Assembly (NCBI RefSeq): GCF_904846715.1
Contig: NZ_CAJHBU010000015.1
Location: 18,289 to 82,288 of the forward strand
Direction: 5' to 3'
DNA: 64,000 nt
Source: Psychrobacter vallis
GTDB lineage: Bacteria > Pseudomonadota > Gammaproteobacteria > Pseudomonadales > Moraxellaceae
Position 1 is the first letter of the stretch. Each line of letters opens with the position of its first letter. The notes beneath the pieces were generated by a model that was not told the DNA's origin, made no database searches, and saw only the letters and a list, made by a program, of their open reading frames with translations. The position numbers and the translations under genes were made by a program. Shown here piece by piece: positions 45,518-55,617 of this stretch.

Positions 45518-45595
45518 CGTCCGACGGTTTAATCTGCCCTAATGAACCACCAAAGCTCAGCGCAACGGTCTTATCTACCAGATCGTTATAACTGC

Positions 45596-45632
45596 AAACT
45601 AGGCTCGAATAAGTATTTGAGCCTAGTTTTAA
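45596..45632 (+). terminator. Terminator after beta-helix gene
   Basis: AAACTAGGCTC-GAATAAGTATTT-GAGCCTAGTTTTAA hairpin about 80 bp after the stop. Confidence 0.85.
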
Positions 45633-45662
45633 TACTGCTATTTTTTATGACTGAACCAAACT

Positions 45663-45917
45663 ATGACTACAACACCTACCCTCAGAATTCGCACACGCCG
45701 CAAGTATTATCGGCTTATTTTTACTGGTCTCATGGCGATGATGATGTCACTTATTATCTCAGCAGCATTGATCATCGTTAAAACAGGGATTCATGATGGG
45801 TTTTTTATGACGCTGATACACTCATGGGGCTTAGCATTTATGTTTGCTTGGCCGAGCGCTTATATTTGTGCTTATTTAATTCAAGAGCACGTGCTGAGTC
45901 GCATTGAGTTTTATTAA
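45663..45917 (+). CDS. DUF2798-family small membrane protein
   Basis: An 84-aa protein with a basic N-terminus (RIRTRRKYY) and two hydrophobic helices (LIFTGLMAMMMSLIISAALIIV and SWGLAFMFAWPSAYICAYLI). The FxxxWPxAY end of helix 2 is the DUF2798 signature as I recall it. Function unknown. Confidence 0.82.
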   Translation: MTTTPTLRIRTRRKYYRLIFTGLMAMMMSLIISAALIIVKTGIHDGFFMTLIHSWGLAFMFAWPSAYICAYLIQEHVLSRIEFY

Positions 45918-45943
45918 CGCTATTATCAAAATACATACCCTCA

Positions 45944-46004
45944 CTCGTAAAAATACCAAAGACGATTTTTAATCATCTTTGGTATTTTTACGAGTAAGGG
46001 TATT
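45944..46004. terminator. Long inverted repeat, likely bidirectional terminator
   Basis: Arms of about 29 bp (TACCCTCACTCGTAAAAATA and its near-complement) meet around TTTTT. Mismatches are few. It separates the DUF2798 gene from the convergent opp operon. The stem is long and A+T-rich, unlike the other GC-stem terminators here. Confidence 0.6.
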
Positions 46005-46062
46005 GCTAAATACAATCACCTGCTTATAAGCGACTAACAGTCTTATCCCAACGCCAGCCTTA

Positions 46063-47085
46063 CTACGCTACCTTATTCTTTAGACAAGCCACTTGATGAT
46101 TGACGTTACCTTCTAGCACCGGTTTGATCTGAGCACATTCGTCATCCGCGAGTGGGCAGCGAGTCCGAAACACGCATCCTGAGGGCGGATTGATGGGGCT
46201 TGGCAAATCGCCTTCTAATAACTGAATGACTTTATTGCGCTCCGCAATCGGGTCAGGTATGGGCACAGCAGACATCAAGGCTTGGGTATAAGGATGGGTC
46301 GGATTGTCATATACGGCTTTGTTGACCCCAAGCTCAGCGGCGTTACCCAAATACATGACCAGAACCCGATCAGCAATATGCTTAATCACAGACAGGTCAT
46401 GGGCAATGAAGATAAGCGCCAGTCCCATCTCTTCTTGAACGTCTTGTAATAGATTGATGACTTGCGCCTGAATGGAGACGTCAAGTGCAGAGACTGGCTC
46501 ATCACAGATAATGATTTTAGGTTTTAAAATCAAAGCTCGGGCAATGCCGATGCGCTGACACTGACCGCCCGAAAACTCATGCGGATATCGGTTAATTTGA
46601 TTGGATAGCAGCCCCACCTTTGTCATTATCTCGCGTACTTTGCTTTGTACCTCCGTCTTTTTCATTTTTGGATAGTAAGTACGTAGTGGTTCGGCAATAA
46701 TATCTCCCACTGTCATACGTGGATTAAGAGAAGCTAGCGGATCTTGAAAAATCATTTGAATGTCTTTTCGCTTCATTCTCATGCTTTTTTTGGACGCGCC
46801 CACCAGCTCTTCATCATTGAACATGATGCTACCAGAATCAGCCTCTATCAAGCCAACGATCGTACGAGCTAAAGTTGATTTACCGCAGCCTGACTCGCCC
46901 ACCACGCCCAAAGTCTCGCCAGCAAATATCTCAAACGAGACGCCATTGACCGCTTTTAACGTCGCAGGCTTTTGCCAAAAGTACCCGCCTTTTCGTTTGA
47001 TATTGAAGGTGGTATGAATATCGCGCACTTGCAATAGCGGTATTTTTTTACTGCTGTCACTGCTATATAAATTCTGTGTATTCAT
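46063..47085 (-). CDS. oppF: Oligopeptide ABC transporter ATPase OppF
   Basis: The second ATPase of the peptide importer. Its 340 aa show Walker A GESGCGKST, Q-loop QMIFQDPLASLNPRM, signature FSGGQCQRIGIARAL, Walker B IIICDEPVSALDVS and the C-terminal oligopeptide-transporter tail with PPSGCVFRTRCPLADDEC (Cys residues that in homologues can bind an Fe-S cluster). Last gene of oppABCDF, separated by three bases from oppD. Confidence 0.93.
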   Translation of the reverse strand: MNTQNLYSSDSSKKIPLLQVRDIHTTFNIKRKGGYFWQKPATLKAVNGVSFEIFAGETLGVVGESGCGKSTLARTIVGLIEADSGSIMFNDEELVGASKKSMRMKRKDIQMIFQDPLASLNPRMTVGDIIAEPLRTYYPKMKKTEVQSKVREIMTKVGLLSNQINRYPHEFSGGQCQRIGIARALILKPKIIICDEPVSALDVSIQAQVINLLQDVQEEMGLALIFIAHDLSVIKHIADRVLVMYLGNAAELGVNKAVYDNPTHPYTQALMSAVPIPDPIAERNKVIQLLEGDLPSPINPPSGCVFRTRCPLADDECAQIKPVLEGNVNHQVACLKNKVA

Positions 47086-47088
47086 AAC

Positions 47089-48195
47089 CTAGCCCTCTAT
47101 CCCTGAATCATTATTGGCATCGATATCTGCCGAAGTGTCAATTGCTGTTTCAGGGTGCCAGTGACACGCGCGCTGGCGATCGTGCGGCAAAAACTCAAGT
47201 GGCGGCGGTATATCACGGCAGATATCCATCGCATGAGAACAACGCTCATAAAAAGGACAGCCTGCAGGCAAGTCCAATAAATTTGGTGGGCTACCAGGGA
47301 TCGTTTCAAGCTTGCCCATCTCATTGTCGAGACGCGGAATGGCTTTTAGTAGTCCGATAGTATAGGGATGACTTGGGGTATAAAAAATCTCCTCGGTCTC
47401 GCCATATGCCATCGTACGACCCGCATACATGACTAGGACGCGATCACAGATACCAGCCACCACGCCTAGATCATGGGTAATCATAATAATCGTCGTCCCA
47501 AAATCGCGTTTTAGCTCATTCAGTAGCACCATGATCTGTGCCTGAACCGTCACATCAAGTGCGGTGGTAGGCTCATCAGCAATCAATAGCTTGGGACGAC
47601 ACAGTAATGCCATCGCAATCATAACCCGCTGGCGCATACCGCCTGAGAACTCATGCGGATACATACCAATACGGTTTTTGGCCTCTGGAATTTTGACCGC
47701 ATCTAGCATGCGTATCGACTCTGCCCAAGCCTCCTTTTTACTCATACCTTTATGTAAGGTCAATACTTCAGCGAGCTGATTTCCTATCTTCATATAGGGA
47801 TTGAGTGAGGTCATTGGATCTTGGAAGATCATCGCCACTTCTTCAGCGCGGATTTTATTCAGCGCCTTTTGCGATAAACCTAATAGCTCCTTACCTTGAA
47901 AGCGTACCGAGCCTTTGGCATGACCGTTTTTTGCCAGCAGTCCCATAATGGCAAAGGCAGTCTGCGACTTACCTGATCCTGATTCGCCAACGATGCCTAA
48001 TGTCTCACCCTCATGCAGATCAAAATTTAAGCCATTAACCGCGGTCACCAGACCATCCTCAGTTTTAAACTGCACGGATAAATCTTTCACTTCCAACAAA
48101 CTACTTGGAGGTATGATGAGACTGTCATTGGAGCGCTCATTGACATCATCATTAAGACTGTCACTAGTACTGTTACTGAAATTTTTAGTTACCAC
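47089..48195 (-). CDS. oppD: Oligopeptide ABC transporter ATPase OppD
   Basis: First ATPase of the importer, 368 aa. Walker [28 protein letters not shown], signature [15 protein letters not shown], Walker [15 protein letters not shown], and a tail with [18 protein letters not shown]. An unusual Asn/Asp/Ser-rich N-terminal extension of about 30 residues precedes the ATPase domain, and a short acidic tail ([13 protein letters not shown]) ends it. It pairs with OppF to energise the OppB/OppC channel. Confidence 0.93.
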   Translation of the reverse strand: MVTKNFSNSTSDSLNDDVNERSNDSLIIPPSSLLEVKDLSVQFKTEDGLVTAVNGLNFDLHEGETLGIVGESGSGKSQTAFAIMGLLAKNGHAKGSVRFQGKELLGLSQKALNKIRAEEVAMIFQDPMTSLNPYMKIGNQLAEVLTLHKGMSKKEAWAESIRMLDAVKIPEAKNRIGMYPHEFSGGMRQRVMIAMALLCRPKLLIADEPTTALDVTVQAQIMVLLNELKRDFGTTIIMITHDLGVVAGICDRVLVMYAGRTMAYGETEEIFYTPSHPYTIGLLKAIPRLDNEMGKLETIPGSPPNLLDLPAGCPFYERCSHAMDICRDIPPPLEFLPHDRQRACHWHPETAIDTSADIDANNDSGIEG

Positions 48196-48207
48196 GATGT
48201 CACTCTC

Positions 48208-49113
48208 CTAGCGGTCTTTAGGGTCAAACGCATCGCGTAGACCGTCGCCAATAAAGTTAAAGCAAAATAAAGTAATGACCAAAAAAGCCGACGGAATCAA
48301 AATCTGCCAAGGCGCTACTTGCATGGTGCGTGAGCCTTCTTGCAGTAGCGCACCCCAGCTGGTCATTGGTTCTTGCACACCCAGTCCCAAAAAGCTCAAA
48401 AACGATTCAAATAAAATCATCGTCGGCACCAGTAGTGAGGCATAGATAACGACCACGCCAAGCACATTAGGAACAATATGACGTAGGATAATATTAAAAC
48501 CTGAGACACCGCCCACATGAGCCGCTTCGATAAACTCTTTGCTCTTAAGACTGAGCGTCTGACCACGGACAATACGAGCGACATCCAACCAAGACACCAG
48601 TCCAATAGCGACAAAGATTAAGATCAGGTTGCGACCAAATATCGTGACCAACAAAATCACAAAAAACATAAACGGAAAGGCACTTAATATCTCTAAAAAC
48701 CGCATCATAATCATATCGACTTTGCCGCCAAGATACCCTGACGTCGCGCCATAGACAGTACCGAAAAGCACGGCAACGGTTGCCCCAGCGATCCCAACCA
48801 TCAAGGAGATACGACCACCAACGGCGGTACGAACCAACAGATCACGGCCGAGTGAGTCGGTACCAAAGTAATGCTTATTTTCGATAGAAGGCGCGGCTTG
48901 CATAAAGTTCCAATCAGTCTCCGCATAACCAAAAGGAGCAAACAGAGGAACAAATAGGACGAAAGCGCCTATCAGTAATAGGATAAAAAAGCTGGCAACG
49001 GCTGCCTTGTTTTGATAAAAACGTCGCCATGCATCTTGCCAAAGACTGCGACCTTTAATCTCTTTCGCTGGCGACAGGATGATGTCGGTGGGCTGGTCTA
49101 CAATAAGGCTCAT
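48208..49113 (-). CDS. oppC: Oligopeptide ABC transporter permease OppC
   Basis: A 301-aa permease. An N-terminal cytoplasmic segment ends in KGRSLWQDAWRRFYQNKAAVASF. Six helices follow, with HYFGTDSLGRDLLVRTAVGGRISLMVG and the EAA coupling loop EFIEAAHVGGVSGFNIILRHIVPN for ATPase contact. It ends GLRDAFDPKDR, a common OppC/DppC terminus. Positioned between oppB and oppD. Confidence 0.94.
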   Translation of the reverse strand: MSLIVDQPTDIILSPAKEIKGRSLWQDAWRRFYQNKAAVASFFILLLIGAFVLFVPLFAPFGYAETDWNFMQAAPSIENKHYFGTDSLGRDLLVRTAVGGRISLMVGIAGATVAVLFGTVYGATSGYLGGKVDMIMMRFLEILSAFPFMFFVILLVTIFGRNLILIFVAIGLVSWLDVARIVRGQTLSLKSKEFIEAAHVGGVSGFNIILRHIVPNVLGVVVIYASLLVPTMILFESFLSFLGLGVQEPMTSWGALLQEGSRTMQVAPWQILIPSAFLVITLFCFNFIGDGLRDAFDPKDR

Positions 49114-49156
49114 AGTTGTCCTTGTAATAATCTACTTAAATAATAATTCAACATAT

Positions 49157-50077
49157 TTAATACTGGATTTTTGGGTCAATCATGGCGTATAAAATATCAA
49201 CAATGGCATTGAACGTGATGGTTAACACACCCACCAAAATCGTCAAACTCAGCACCACACCATAATCACGGTTAAGTGCGCCATTCACAAATAATTGCCC
49301 GATACCCGGCAAACCAAAAATGGTCTCAATCACGATAGAGCCGGTAATAATGCCGACAAAGGCAGGGCCCAAATACGAAATCACAGGTAGCATCGCCGGT
49401 CTAAGCGCGTGCTTCATGACAATTTGGCGCATTGGTAAGCCTTTGGCTCTCGCCGTACGAATATATTGACTGTTCATCACCTCAATCATCGATCCACGCA
49501 TGATCCGCGCGATACTGGCAGTGTATGCCAACGCTAAGGCTGTCACTGGTAAAATCAGATTTTGTAACGCGCCATCATTCCAACCACCCGCTGGTAGCCA
49601 TTGCAAAATGATCGCAAAAATAAGTACCAGTAATGGTGCTTTGACGAAACTTGGAATCACAACTCCGGTCATCGCAAACGCCATCAATACATAATCTAAC
49701 CATGAATTTTGTTTGAGCGCCGCCAACACCCCAAAAATGAGCCCCAAGGTCAATGCTAAGATAAACGCATAAACCCCAAGCTCCATGGACACTGGAAACG
49801 ACTGTGACAATAGCTCATTGACCGTATAGTCCTTATATTTAAAAGAGGGTCCAAAATCGCCGACAGCAAGCTGCCCCAAATAATGGACATACTGTAACCA
49901 TAGCGGATCACTAAGATTATACTTGGCTTCGATATTGGCCAGTACGGCTGGTGATAAGGTACGCTCGCCAGAGAAAGGATTGCCTGGCGCTAAGCGCATC
50001 ATAAAAAAGGAGACAGTTATCAAAACAAATAAGGTCGGGATGGCCTCTAAGATACGCCGAAAAATCAGTTTTAACAT
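49157..50077 (-). CDS. oppB: Oligopeptide ABC transporter permease OppB
   Basis: A 306-aa permease. It begins MLKLIFRRILEAIPTLFVLITVSFFMMRLAPGNPF, the standard OppB/DppB first helix and periplasmic APGNPF motif. It has six helices, the EAA loop (YIRTARAKGLPMRQIVMKHALRPAM) and the DPKIQY end. It is separated from oppA by 158 bp that contain a strong non-terminator hairpin. Confidence 0.94.
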   Translation of the reverse strand: MLKLIFRRILEAIPTLFVLITVSFFMMRLAPGNPFSGERTLSPAVLANIEAKYNLSDPLWLQYVHYLGQLAVGDFGPSFKYKDYTVNELLSQSFPVSMELGVYAFILALTLGLIFGVLAALKQNSWLDYVLMAFAMTGVVIPSFVKAPLLVLIFAIILQWLPAGGWNDGALQNLILPVTALALAYTASIARIMRGSMIEVMNSQYIRTARAKGLPMRQIVMKHALRPAMLPVISYLGPAFVGIITGSIVIETIFGLPGIGQLFVNGALNRDYGVVLSLTILVGVLTITFNAIVDILYAMIDPKIQY

Positions 50078-50172
50078 AAGACCTCTTTTATGGAAGTGCC
50101 TACTTTTTAGCTCGATTAAAGCTGAAAAGATACAGCAGATGTAACATGCAGTAATGGCTTGCTAGCTATAGC

Positions 50173-50217
50173 GGCGAGTGCGATGCGTCAGCCGAAGCCT
50201 CCTGCATCGCACTCGCC
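50173..50217. other. Intercistronic hairpin between oppA and oppB
   Basis: GGCGAGTGCGATGC and GCATCGCACTCGCC are perfectly complementary over 14 bp around a 17-base loop. There is no T tract on either strand. This fits an mRNA-stabilising or partial attenuating hairpin that lets oppA be expressed more than the transporter genes. Confidence 0.75.
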
Positions 50218-50235
50218 TATTAATAGGTTGATCTA

Positions 50236-51909
50236 TCAGTGTTTGGCAATCGACAAATCTTTTGCCTGCCAGTTGTTTAAGGCATCTTTCATTGGGAAGC
50301 CAATGACATAAGGTTTGACTAAACGAGGGCTGACATAGTGATAGACATTCAATAAAGGCATGTCTTGGTCAAGCTGAGCCTCGGCTTTGTTGTACAAATC
50401 GACACGCTGCTCAGGCGTCACACCTGGTTTTAGCGTTTGTGCCATTAAATTGTCGAAGTTAGCATTAGTGTATTTGCCGTGGTTGTTGCTATTCCCAGTT
50501 TTTACGATGTTCAAGAAAGTTGACGCTTCATTGTAATCACCACACCAGCCCGCACGAGCGATTTGGTAGTTACCATTACGGCGAGTATCGAGGTAGGTTT
50601 TCCACTCTTTATTGATCAAGCTGACATCGACGAAGCCAAGCGATTGTTTCCATAGCGAGGCGACCGCCAGTGCTGTTTTCTTATGAAGGTCGTTGGTGTT
50701 GTATAGCAGCTCAAACGTCAGCGGATTGCTCTCACTATAGCCCGCTTCATTCAGCAGTTTTTTGGCTTCTGTCAGACGCTTCTCTTTATCCCATGTTGAC
50801 CACTCTGGCGTGTTTTCCACGCCGCCATTGGTCGCGGTCGGCGTTAGCTGATAAGCGGCTGTTTGCCCTTGACCGATGACTTTATCGACCACCGTGTCAC
50901 GATCTAACGCCAAGGCGAGCGCACGGCGTACTTTGACATCATTAAATGGCGGTTTGACGTTGTTAAACTCATAATAATAGGTACACAGATAAGGAGAAAC
51001 GGTTAGCTCATCCCCAAGATCCTCTTTGAGAGAAGCAAATTGCTCAGTCGGGATTTCATTGTAGGTCATATCAACCTCGCCTGCCTGATAGCGCGCCACG
51101 TCAGTGGTACTTGAGGGAATCGCTAGCATGGTGACGGTATCGATGGTGGTATTGGCATCATCATAGTAAGCTGGGTTACGCGTCAAGACGATTTGGTCAT
51201 TGACTTGCCATTTACTGACTTTGTAAGGGCCATTGACCACGATGTTCGTCGGGTCTGTCCATTTATCACCAAATTCTTCGACCGTCTTCTGGTGAACGGG
51301 CTTGACCGAATTATGGATCATCATGTCTGGAAAATAAGGGACAGGCTCTGACAAGGTAATTTGTAGTGTGGTTGGATCAAGCGCTTTTACCCCAAGGGTA
51401 TCTATGCCCGCTTTACCCTCAACGATTTGCTCAGCACCCACGATCTTGGCATCGACTAAATAGCTCGAATAAGGGGAAGCGGTATTTGGATCGACCAGAC
51501 GGCGCAGACTATAAACAAAATCTTCTGCCGTCACAGGATCGCCATTTGACCATTTGGCATCACGCAGCTTAAACGTCCATACTTTATTGTCAGGACTCTC
51601 CCAACTGGTCGCCATGCCCGGAATGGTTTTGCCATCCCCATCCGTATTGGTTAGCCCCTCAAACATCTGTCGATCAATACCAGCTTCAGGCACCCCTGAT
51701 ACTTTGTGTGGATCCAGCGACTCCGGCTCAGCGGCATTATTAACAACCAATTCTTGAGTATCGGCCAATACACTTGGATCAATACTTGAGGATTGACTGG
51801 TTGTACCATCACTTGCAGACTTGTCACTACAGCCCGTCATAAACATGGCCAGTACCAAAGAGGTCGGCAAAAGTGCATATTTAAAAATTTGGTTAGAAGG
51901 GTGTATCAT
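50236..51909 (-). CDS. oppA: Oligopeptide-binding protein OppA
   Basis: The 557-aa substrate-binding component (SBP_bac_5 family) that delivers peptides to OppBC. It is a lipoprotein by its FMTGC lipobox. Family landmarks are AAEPESLDPHKVSGVPEAGI near the mature N-terminus, FEGLTN, WTFKLRDAKWSNGDPVTAEDFVYSLRR and ALALDRDTVV in the second lobe. E. coli OppA is periplasmic and soluble, so lipidation is a difference. Peptide versus dipeptide specificity is not readable. RBS AGGAT precedes the ATG; the promoter must lie in the long 51.9-52.8 kb gap. Confidence 0.92.
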   Translation of the reverse strand: MIHPSNQIFKYALLPTSLVLAMFMTGCSDKSASDGTTSQSSSIDPSVLADTQELVVNNAAEPESLDPHKVSGVPEAGIDRQMFEGLTNTDGDGKTIPGMATSWESPDNKVWTFKLRDAKWSNGDPVTAEDFVYSLRRLVDPNTASPYSSYLVDAKIVGAEQIVEGKAGIDTLGVKALDPTTLQITLSEPVPYFPDMMIHNSVKPVHQKTVEEFGDKWTDPTNIVVNGPYKVSKWQVNDQIVLTRNPAYYDDANTTIDTVTMLAIPSSTTDVARYQAGEVDMTYNEIPTEQFASLKEDLGDELTVSPYLCTYYYEFNNVKPPFNDVKVRRALALALDRDTVVDKVIGQGQTAAYQLTPTATNGGVENTPEWSTWDKEKRLTEAKKLLNEAGYSESNPLTFELLYNTNDLHKKTALAVASLWKQSLGFVDVSLINKEWKTYLDTRRNGNYQIARAGWCGDYNEASTFLNIVKTGNSNNHGKYTNANFDNLMAQTLKPGVTPEQRVDLYNKAEAQLDQDMPLLNVYHYVSPRLVKPYVIGFPMKDALNNWQAKDLSIAKH

Positions 51910-52806
51910 GTAATATCCTAGCAGGTAAGTGGCTGGACGGATTTACTGAGTTTTAGTAAGTCCATTTAATTTGTCCCTATACTGGTACTATCCACTTCAT
52001 CAATCACTTCAACAACAGCTATCGTAACCCACGATCATCAAAGCAATGGCTGCTGCACTGCCTCTAAAACCCTTGTATGTCATAGATTTAAAGATACTAG
52101 CTCTGGATCCAAGTCAACATTCGACTCTTATACCGATCGTTATTTTATTCAATCGTTAACGTATAGCCATCGAATCAAAAACTTAAAAGTGCGACTCAGT
52201 ATTGTTGATAGAGATAACGTTGGATAATTTTCAGTAATATACTGGATAACCATTAGTAATGAAAATTAATATGAATGTCAACAATTTTCGATATACTCTG
52301 GTTGAACATAAATGTGACAGGAATATGAAAACAGTATTTTTTTTGGTTAAAAATCAAATAGAATCTCAATGACAGTAGACTTTTTTTGATACATTTATTA
52401 CCGTTCGTCAGCCATCTGCTACCGCTTAAAAACTTCTGATTGGTACGATTTATGTTATATTTTTGGTCGGCATCTATTATTAGCAGGGTTTATACTCAAA
52501 GGTGTTGCGCGAAATTTCTAGAAAAATGTTGTAAATTTTACTTATCATAGTGTTTTTTATAACTAATCATTGATTATAAAAGGTATGGGAAAATGGCAGT
52601 CCAACACTAATATGACGGTAGTCTGAATAACCAAACTTATTTTCTATATTGCAACCGTCTTAGCATTTTGCTTTTTTATCTATTTATTTTTGTAAGACAG
52701 GCGTTTTGGGTTTTATGAAACGTACACAAGACAATCGATAATAGATATCACTACCTCATAAAAACCGTTAAGATAGTTTTCACACTGTTTTTACTGAGAG
52801 CGTGCT
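51910..52806. other. Long A+T-rich intergenic region, no gene seen
   Basis: About 900 bp between divergently transcribed oppA and the DUF2157 gene. It holds no substantial frame, no member of the repeat families and no clear terminator. It must contain both divergent promoters and could hide a small RNA or leader; nothing specific can be supported by eye. Confidence 0.6.
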
Positions 52807-53904
52807 ATGAGTCAACCACGGCGCACTATTGAGCATTTGCTTCAACACGGTATTCTCCCCATCACACAGGCTGATGCAGCAGCCACTCATCTCGAAGTCT
52901 ACCCCAATAAGCGAACATGGCTGGCATTTTTTGACAAAGCTTTCTTGGTTATTGGCGCTGTCGCCCTAGCATTGTCTCTTGTGTTCTTTATTGCCTACAA
53001 CTGGCAAAATATGGGCAAGATGGGTAAGTTTACTTTGGTTGAAGGGGCGCTGCTCATCACCATCGCTCTCTACGTTGGACTCTTTTTTAGACAACGATTT
53101 TTACTCATTCGCCAATTATTATTACTCATCGCTAGTGTCATCACGGGCAGCCTACTGGCATTGTTTGGGCAGGTGTATCAGACCGGTGCTGACACGTGGC
53201 AGCTGTTCTTTGCGTGGGCGTTATTGATTACCCCGTGGGTTATGATTGCGCGTTTTCCCGCACTGTGGCTGCTATGGTTGGGGCTGATTAACGCCTGCTT
53301 ATTACTATACTTCGATGTCACAGGATTGATGTTTATCCATAATGGCTGGCAAAGTCACTTTCAGGTGGTCGTCCTTGCGCTAGTGAATCTCGTTGCCTTA
53401 TACGGCTGGCTCAGCATTTTCGATCATCAACGCCACCACTCTCCCAGCACTGCTGTCGATGCTAGTGATAATAACACTGCTACTAGCATCAGCCCTGAAC
53501 CAACAAAATCCAGCTTGCACTGGAGCATCTATGTCGTCGGTCTATTGAGCACCTACTTCATAACGTATCTTGCCATTACGACGGTCTTTGACGATTGGTC
53601 TATTTTAGTCACGCTTAGTTCTGTCGTGTTGTGGTTGGGCTGGTGTGGCTTTATGCTTTGGCGCTTTTATCAGCGCCGTGTTGATTTACTCATGCTCACT
53701 TATCTGGCGCTGTCTGTCATTGTCGTGGTGATGTTTTGGGTAGGTAAATGGGTATTGGAAGGTTCCGAGGCGGGTGGCTTTTTGGTTTTGGCGCTACTGC
53801 TGATTGGGATGAGTTCAATGGCAGTGATATGGCTGCGCAAAGTGGCGTGCTTAGATAGCGCACACAAACCCCATATGACCAATGGAGGCGCTGACGATGA
53901 ATGA
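52807..53904 (+). CDS. DUF2157-domain membrane protein
   Basis: A 365-aa protein with a short N-terminal soluble helix (RRTIEHLLQHGILPITQADAAATHL) followed by about ten hydrophobic helices, as in DUF2157. A polar loop around residues 212-238 is Ser/Thr/Asn-rich. First gene of a three-gene cluster with translational overlaps; inner-membrane complex inferred. Function unknown. Confidence 0.85.
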   Translation: MSQPRRTIEHLLQHGILPITQADAAATHLEVYPNKRTWLAFFDKAFLVIGAVALALSLVFFIAYNWQNMGKMGKFTLVEGALLITIALYVGLFFRQRFLLIRQLLLLIASVITGSLLALFGQVYQTGADTWQLFFAWALLITPWVMIARFPALWLLWLGLINACLLLYFDVTGLMFIHNGWQSHFQVVVLALVNLVALYGWLSIFDHQRHHSPSTAVDASDNNTATSISPEPTKSSLHWSIYVVGLLSTYFITYLAITTVFDDWSILVTLSSVVLWLGWCGFMLWRFYQRRVDLLMLTYLALSVIVVVMFWVGKWVLEGSEAGGFLVLALLLIGMSSMAVIWLRKVACLDSAHKPHMTNGGADDE

Positions 53905-55048
53905 TAATAAACAAGCGCTGATAAAGCTAAAAAACCTTGGCTTGATTGACACCAATGTGGATCATACTGATGGGATTGGCACAAAGGCAGACAGCAGCAT
54001 AAAGGGTGACGATCCTTGGTTCTTACACGTATTTTTTGGCATTAGTGGCATCTTAGCGAGCTTATTGTTCATTGGGTTTTTAACACTTCTATTGTGGGAC
54101 ACCTCTGTTTTTGATAGCGCGCTCAGCATATTTGTCATTGGCTTATTACTGAGTATCGCAGGGTTTGGATTATTCAAAAATCAGCACATGCGCCGTAGCA
54201 GTTTTTGGATCAGCTTGGCATTTGCCATCAGCGCGGCCGGACAGTTATACGCCATGTTTGCGCTATTGAGCGCCGACATAGAACGCCCACTGAATATCTG
54301 GCTATTTTTACTGTTCCAAATGTTTATGACCCTCATCATGCCAAACTTCGTCTACCGTTTATTAAGTAGTGCGGCAGCGCTTGGCGGTTTGATTTATCTA
54401 CTCAGCTCCTATCAGTTGTCCGAGGCCAGTTTGGGACTAGTGGCATTGATAACTATTGTGGCCAATTTACAACGTTATACCCTGTTACAGCATGTCCCTC
54501 CTAAATGGCGAGCATACAGTTTTGAGCTAATAAAAGCCGTTGGTTATGCCAGTGCGCTCATGCTGCTATGTATCTCCGTTTATTTTATCGCGGCTGAATA
54601 CGGGCATAGCTTTGAGAGCAATGGCGACGCTGTCTATCATTATTATGTGGCGCAAGCGCTGCTCACACTTGCCAGCCTTTATGCCGCTTATCTGATACTC
54701 AAACGCTACCAAATCAAATTCCTGTCAGCCACGGGAGTCATCGTGGGCTGTACGGTCGCAGTGCTGGGCATTGTCTCGATATATGTCTCAGGCTTGCTGG
54801 CTACCTGTTTGCTTGTAGTGATTGCCATGGCCAATAGTCAGCGCACCCTATTGGCTATCGGTATGTTTGCCTTGGTCAGCTATGTATTTTGGTACTATTA
54901 TCAACTCGATACCTCTTTGTTGGTCAAATCCATCTCCATGTTGGTTGTTGGTATTGCGTTATTATTGATGCGCTGGCTACTTATTAAACGGTATTTTGCA
55001 GAGAGTATTACTCATCCTGCGACCGATAGTCAGGAGCATTTATCATGA
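53897..55048 (+). CDS. DUF4401-domain membrane protein
   Basis: The start at 53897 has GGAGG eight bases upstream and overlaps the previous gene by 8 bp, so translation is coupled; the frame opens five codons earlier. It is 383 aa with a soluble N-terminus (KQALIKLKNLGLIDTNVDH) then about ten membrane helices. Architecture and position match the DUF4401 family, usually paired with DUF2157. Function unknown. Confidence 0.85.
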   Translation: MNDNKQALIKLKNLGLIDTNVDHTDGIGTKADSSIKGDDPWFLHVFFGISGILASLLFIGFLTLLLWDTSVFDSALSIFVIGLLLSIAGFGLFKNQHMRRSSFWISLAFAISAAGQLYAMFALLSADIERPLNIWLFLLFQMFMTLIMPNFVYRLLSSAAALGGLIYLLSSYQLSEASLGLVALITIVANLQRYTLLQHVPPKWRAYSFELIKAVGYASALMLLCISVYFIAAEYGHSFESNGDAVYHYYVAQALLTLASLYAAYLILKRYQIKFLSATGVIVGCTVAVLGIVSIYVSGLLATCLLVVIAMANSQRTLLAIGMFALVSYVFWYYYQLDTSLLVKSISMLVVGIALLLMRWLLIKRYFAESITHPATDSQEHLS

Positions 55049-55617
55049 AAGCCACTCATTGGACACAAAAACGAGCCTTCACTATTGCCATTGCCGTACT
55101 TGGATTGGTCATTATCTTGGTTGTCATGACGTGGAATGTGGCGAAATATGAGACGCATCTTGCAAGCGGTGATATCGTTTTATTACCCCTTGCGCCTGTT
55201 GATCCGCGCGGCTTGATGCAAGGGGATTATATGACGCTCAGCTATGCGTTAGAGCGTGACATTTTAGACACGCTTGAGAAAGTAAGCGACCTTGATAAAG
55301 CCGCAGATGGTTATGTGATCGTGCGTTTGGATGAACATAACGTTGGGCAGTTTGTGCGTTTGGCTGACAGTTATCAGCCTGATACTTTAGCCGCTGACGA
55401 GAAAGCCATTCATTATCGTGTGCGCAATGGCTCGGTCAAGCTTGCGACCAATGCTTTTTTCTTTCAAGAAGGTCATGCTGAGGCTTTTGAAGCGGCAGAA
55501 TACGGCTTATTCCGTGTCAATGACAAAGGCGATCCGCTCCTGACCAATCTCGTCAACGAAACGTTTGTAGTGATTGATCCATCAAAGCTGAGTGAAGAAA
55601 ATATTAACAATAATTAA
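55045..55617 (+). CDS. GDYXXLXY-domain protein
   Basis: A 190-aa protein with one N-terminal transmembrane helix (FTIAIAVLGLVIILVVMTW) and a periplasmic domain containing DPRGLMQGDYMTLSY, the motif that names the family. The ATG overlaps the preceding stop (ATGA). Together with DUF2157 and DUF4401 it forms a conserved membrane operon of unknown function, sometimes found near stress genes. Confidence 0.88.
   Translation: MKATHWTQKRAFTIAIAVLGLVIILVVMTWNVAKYETHLASGDIVLLPLAPVDPRGLMQGDYMTLSYALERDILDTLEKVSDLDKAADGYVIVRLDEHNVGQFVRLADSYQPDTLAADEKAIHYRVRNGSVKLATNAFFFQEGHAEAFEAAEYGLFRVNDKGDPLLTNLVNETFVVIDPSKLSEENINNN

Noticed and set aside
45542..45781. 79-codon frame starting before the DUF2798 gene
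   Set aside because: It crosses the terminator at 45596 and overlaps the better supported DUF2798 frame.
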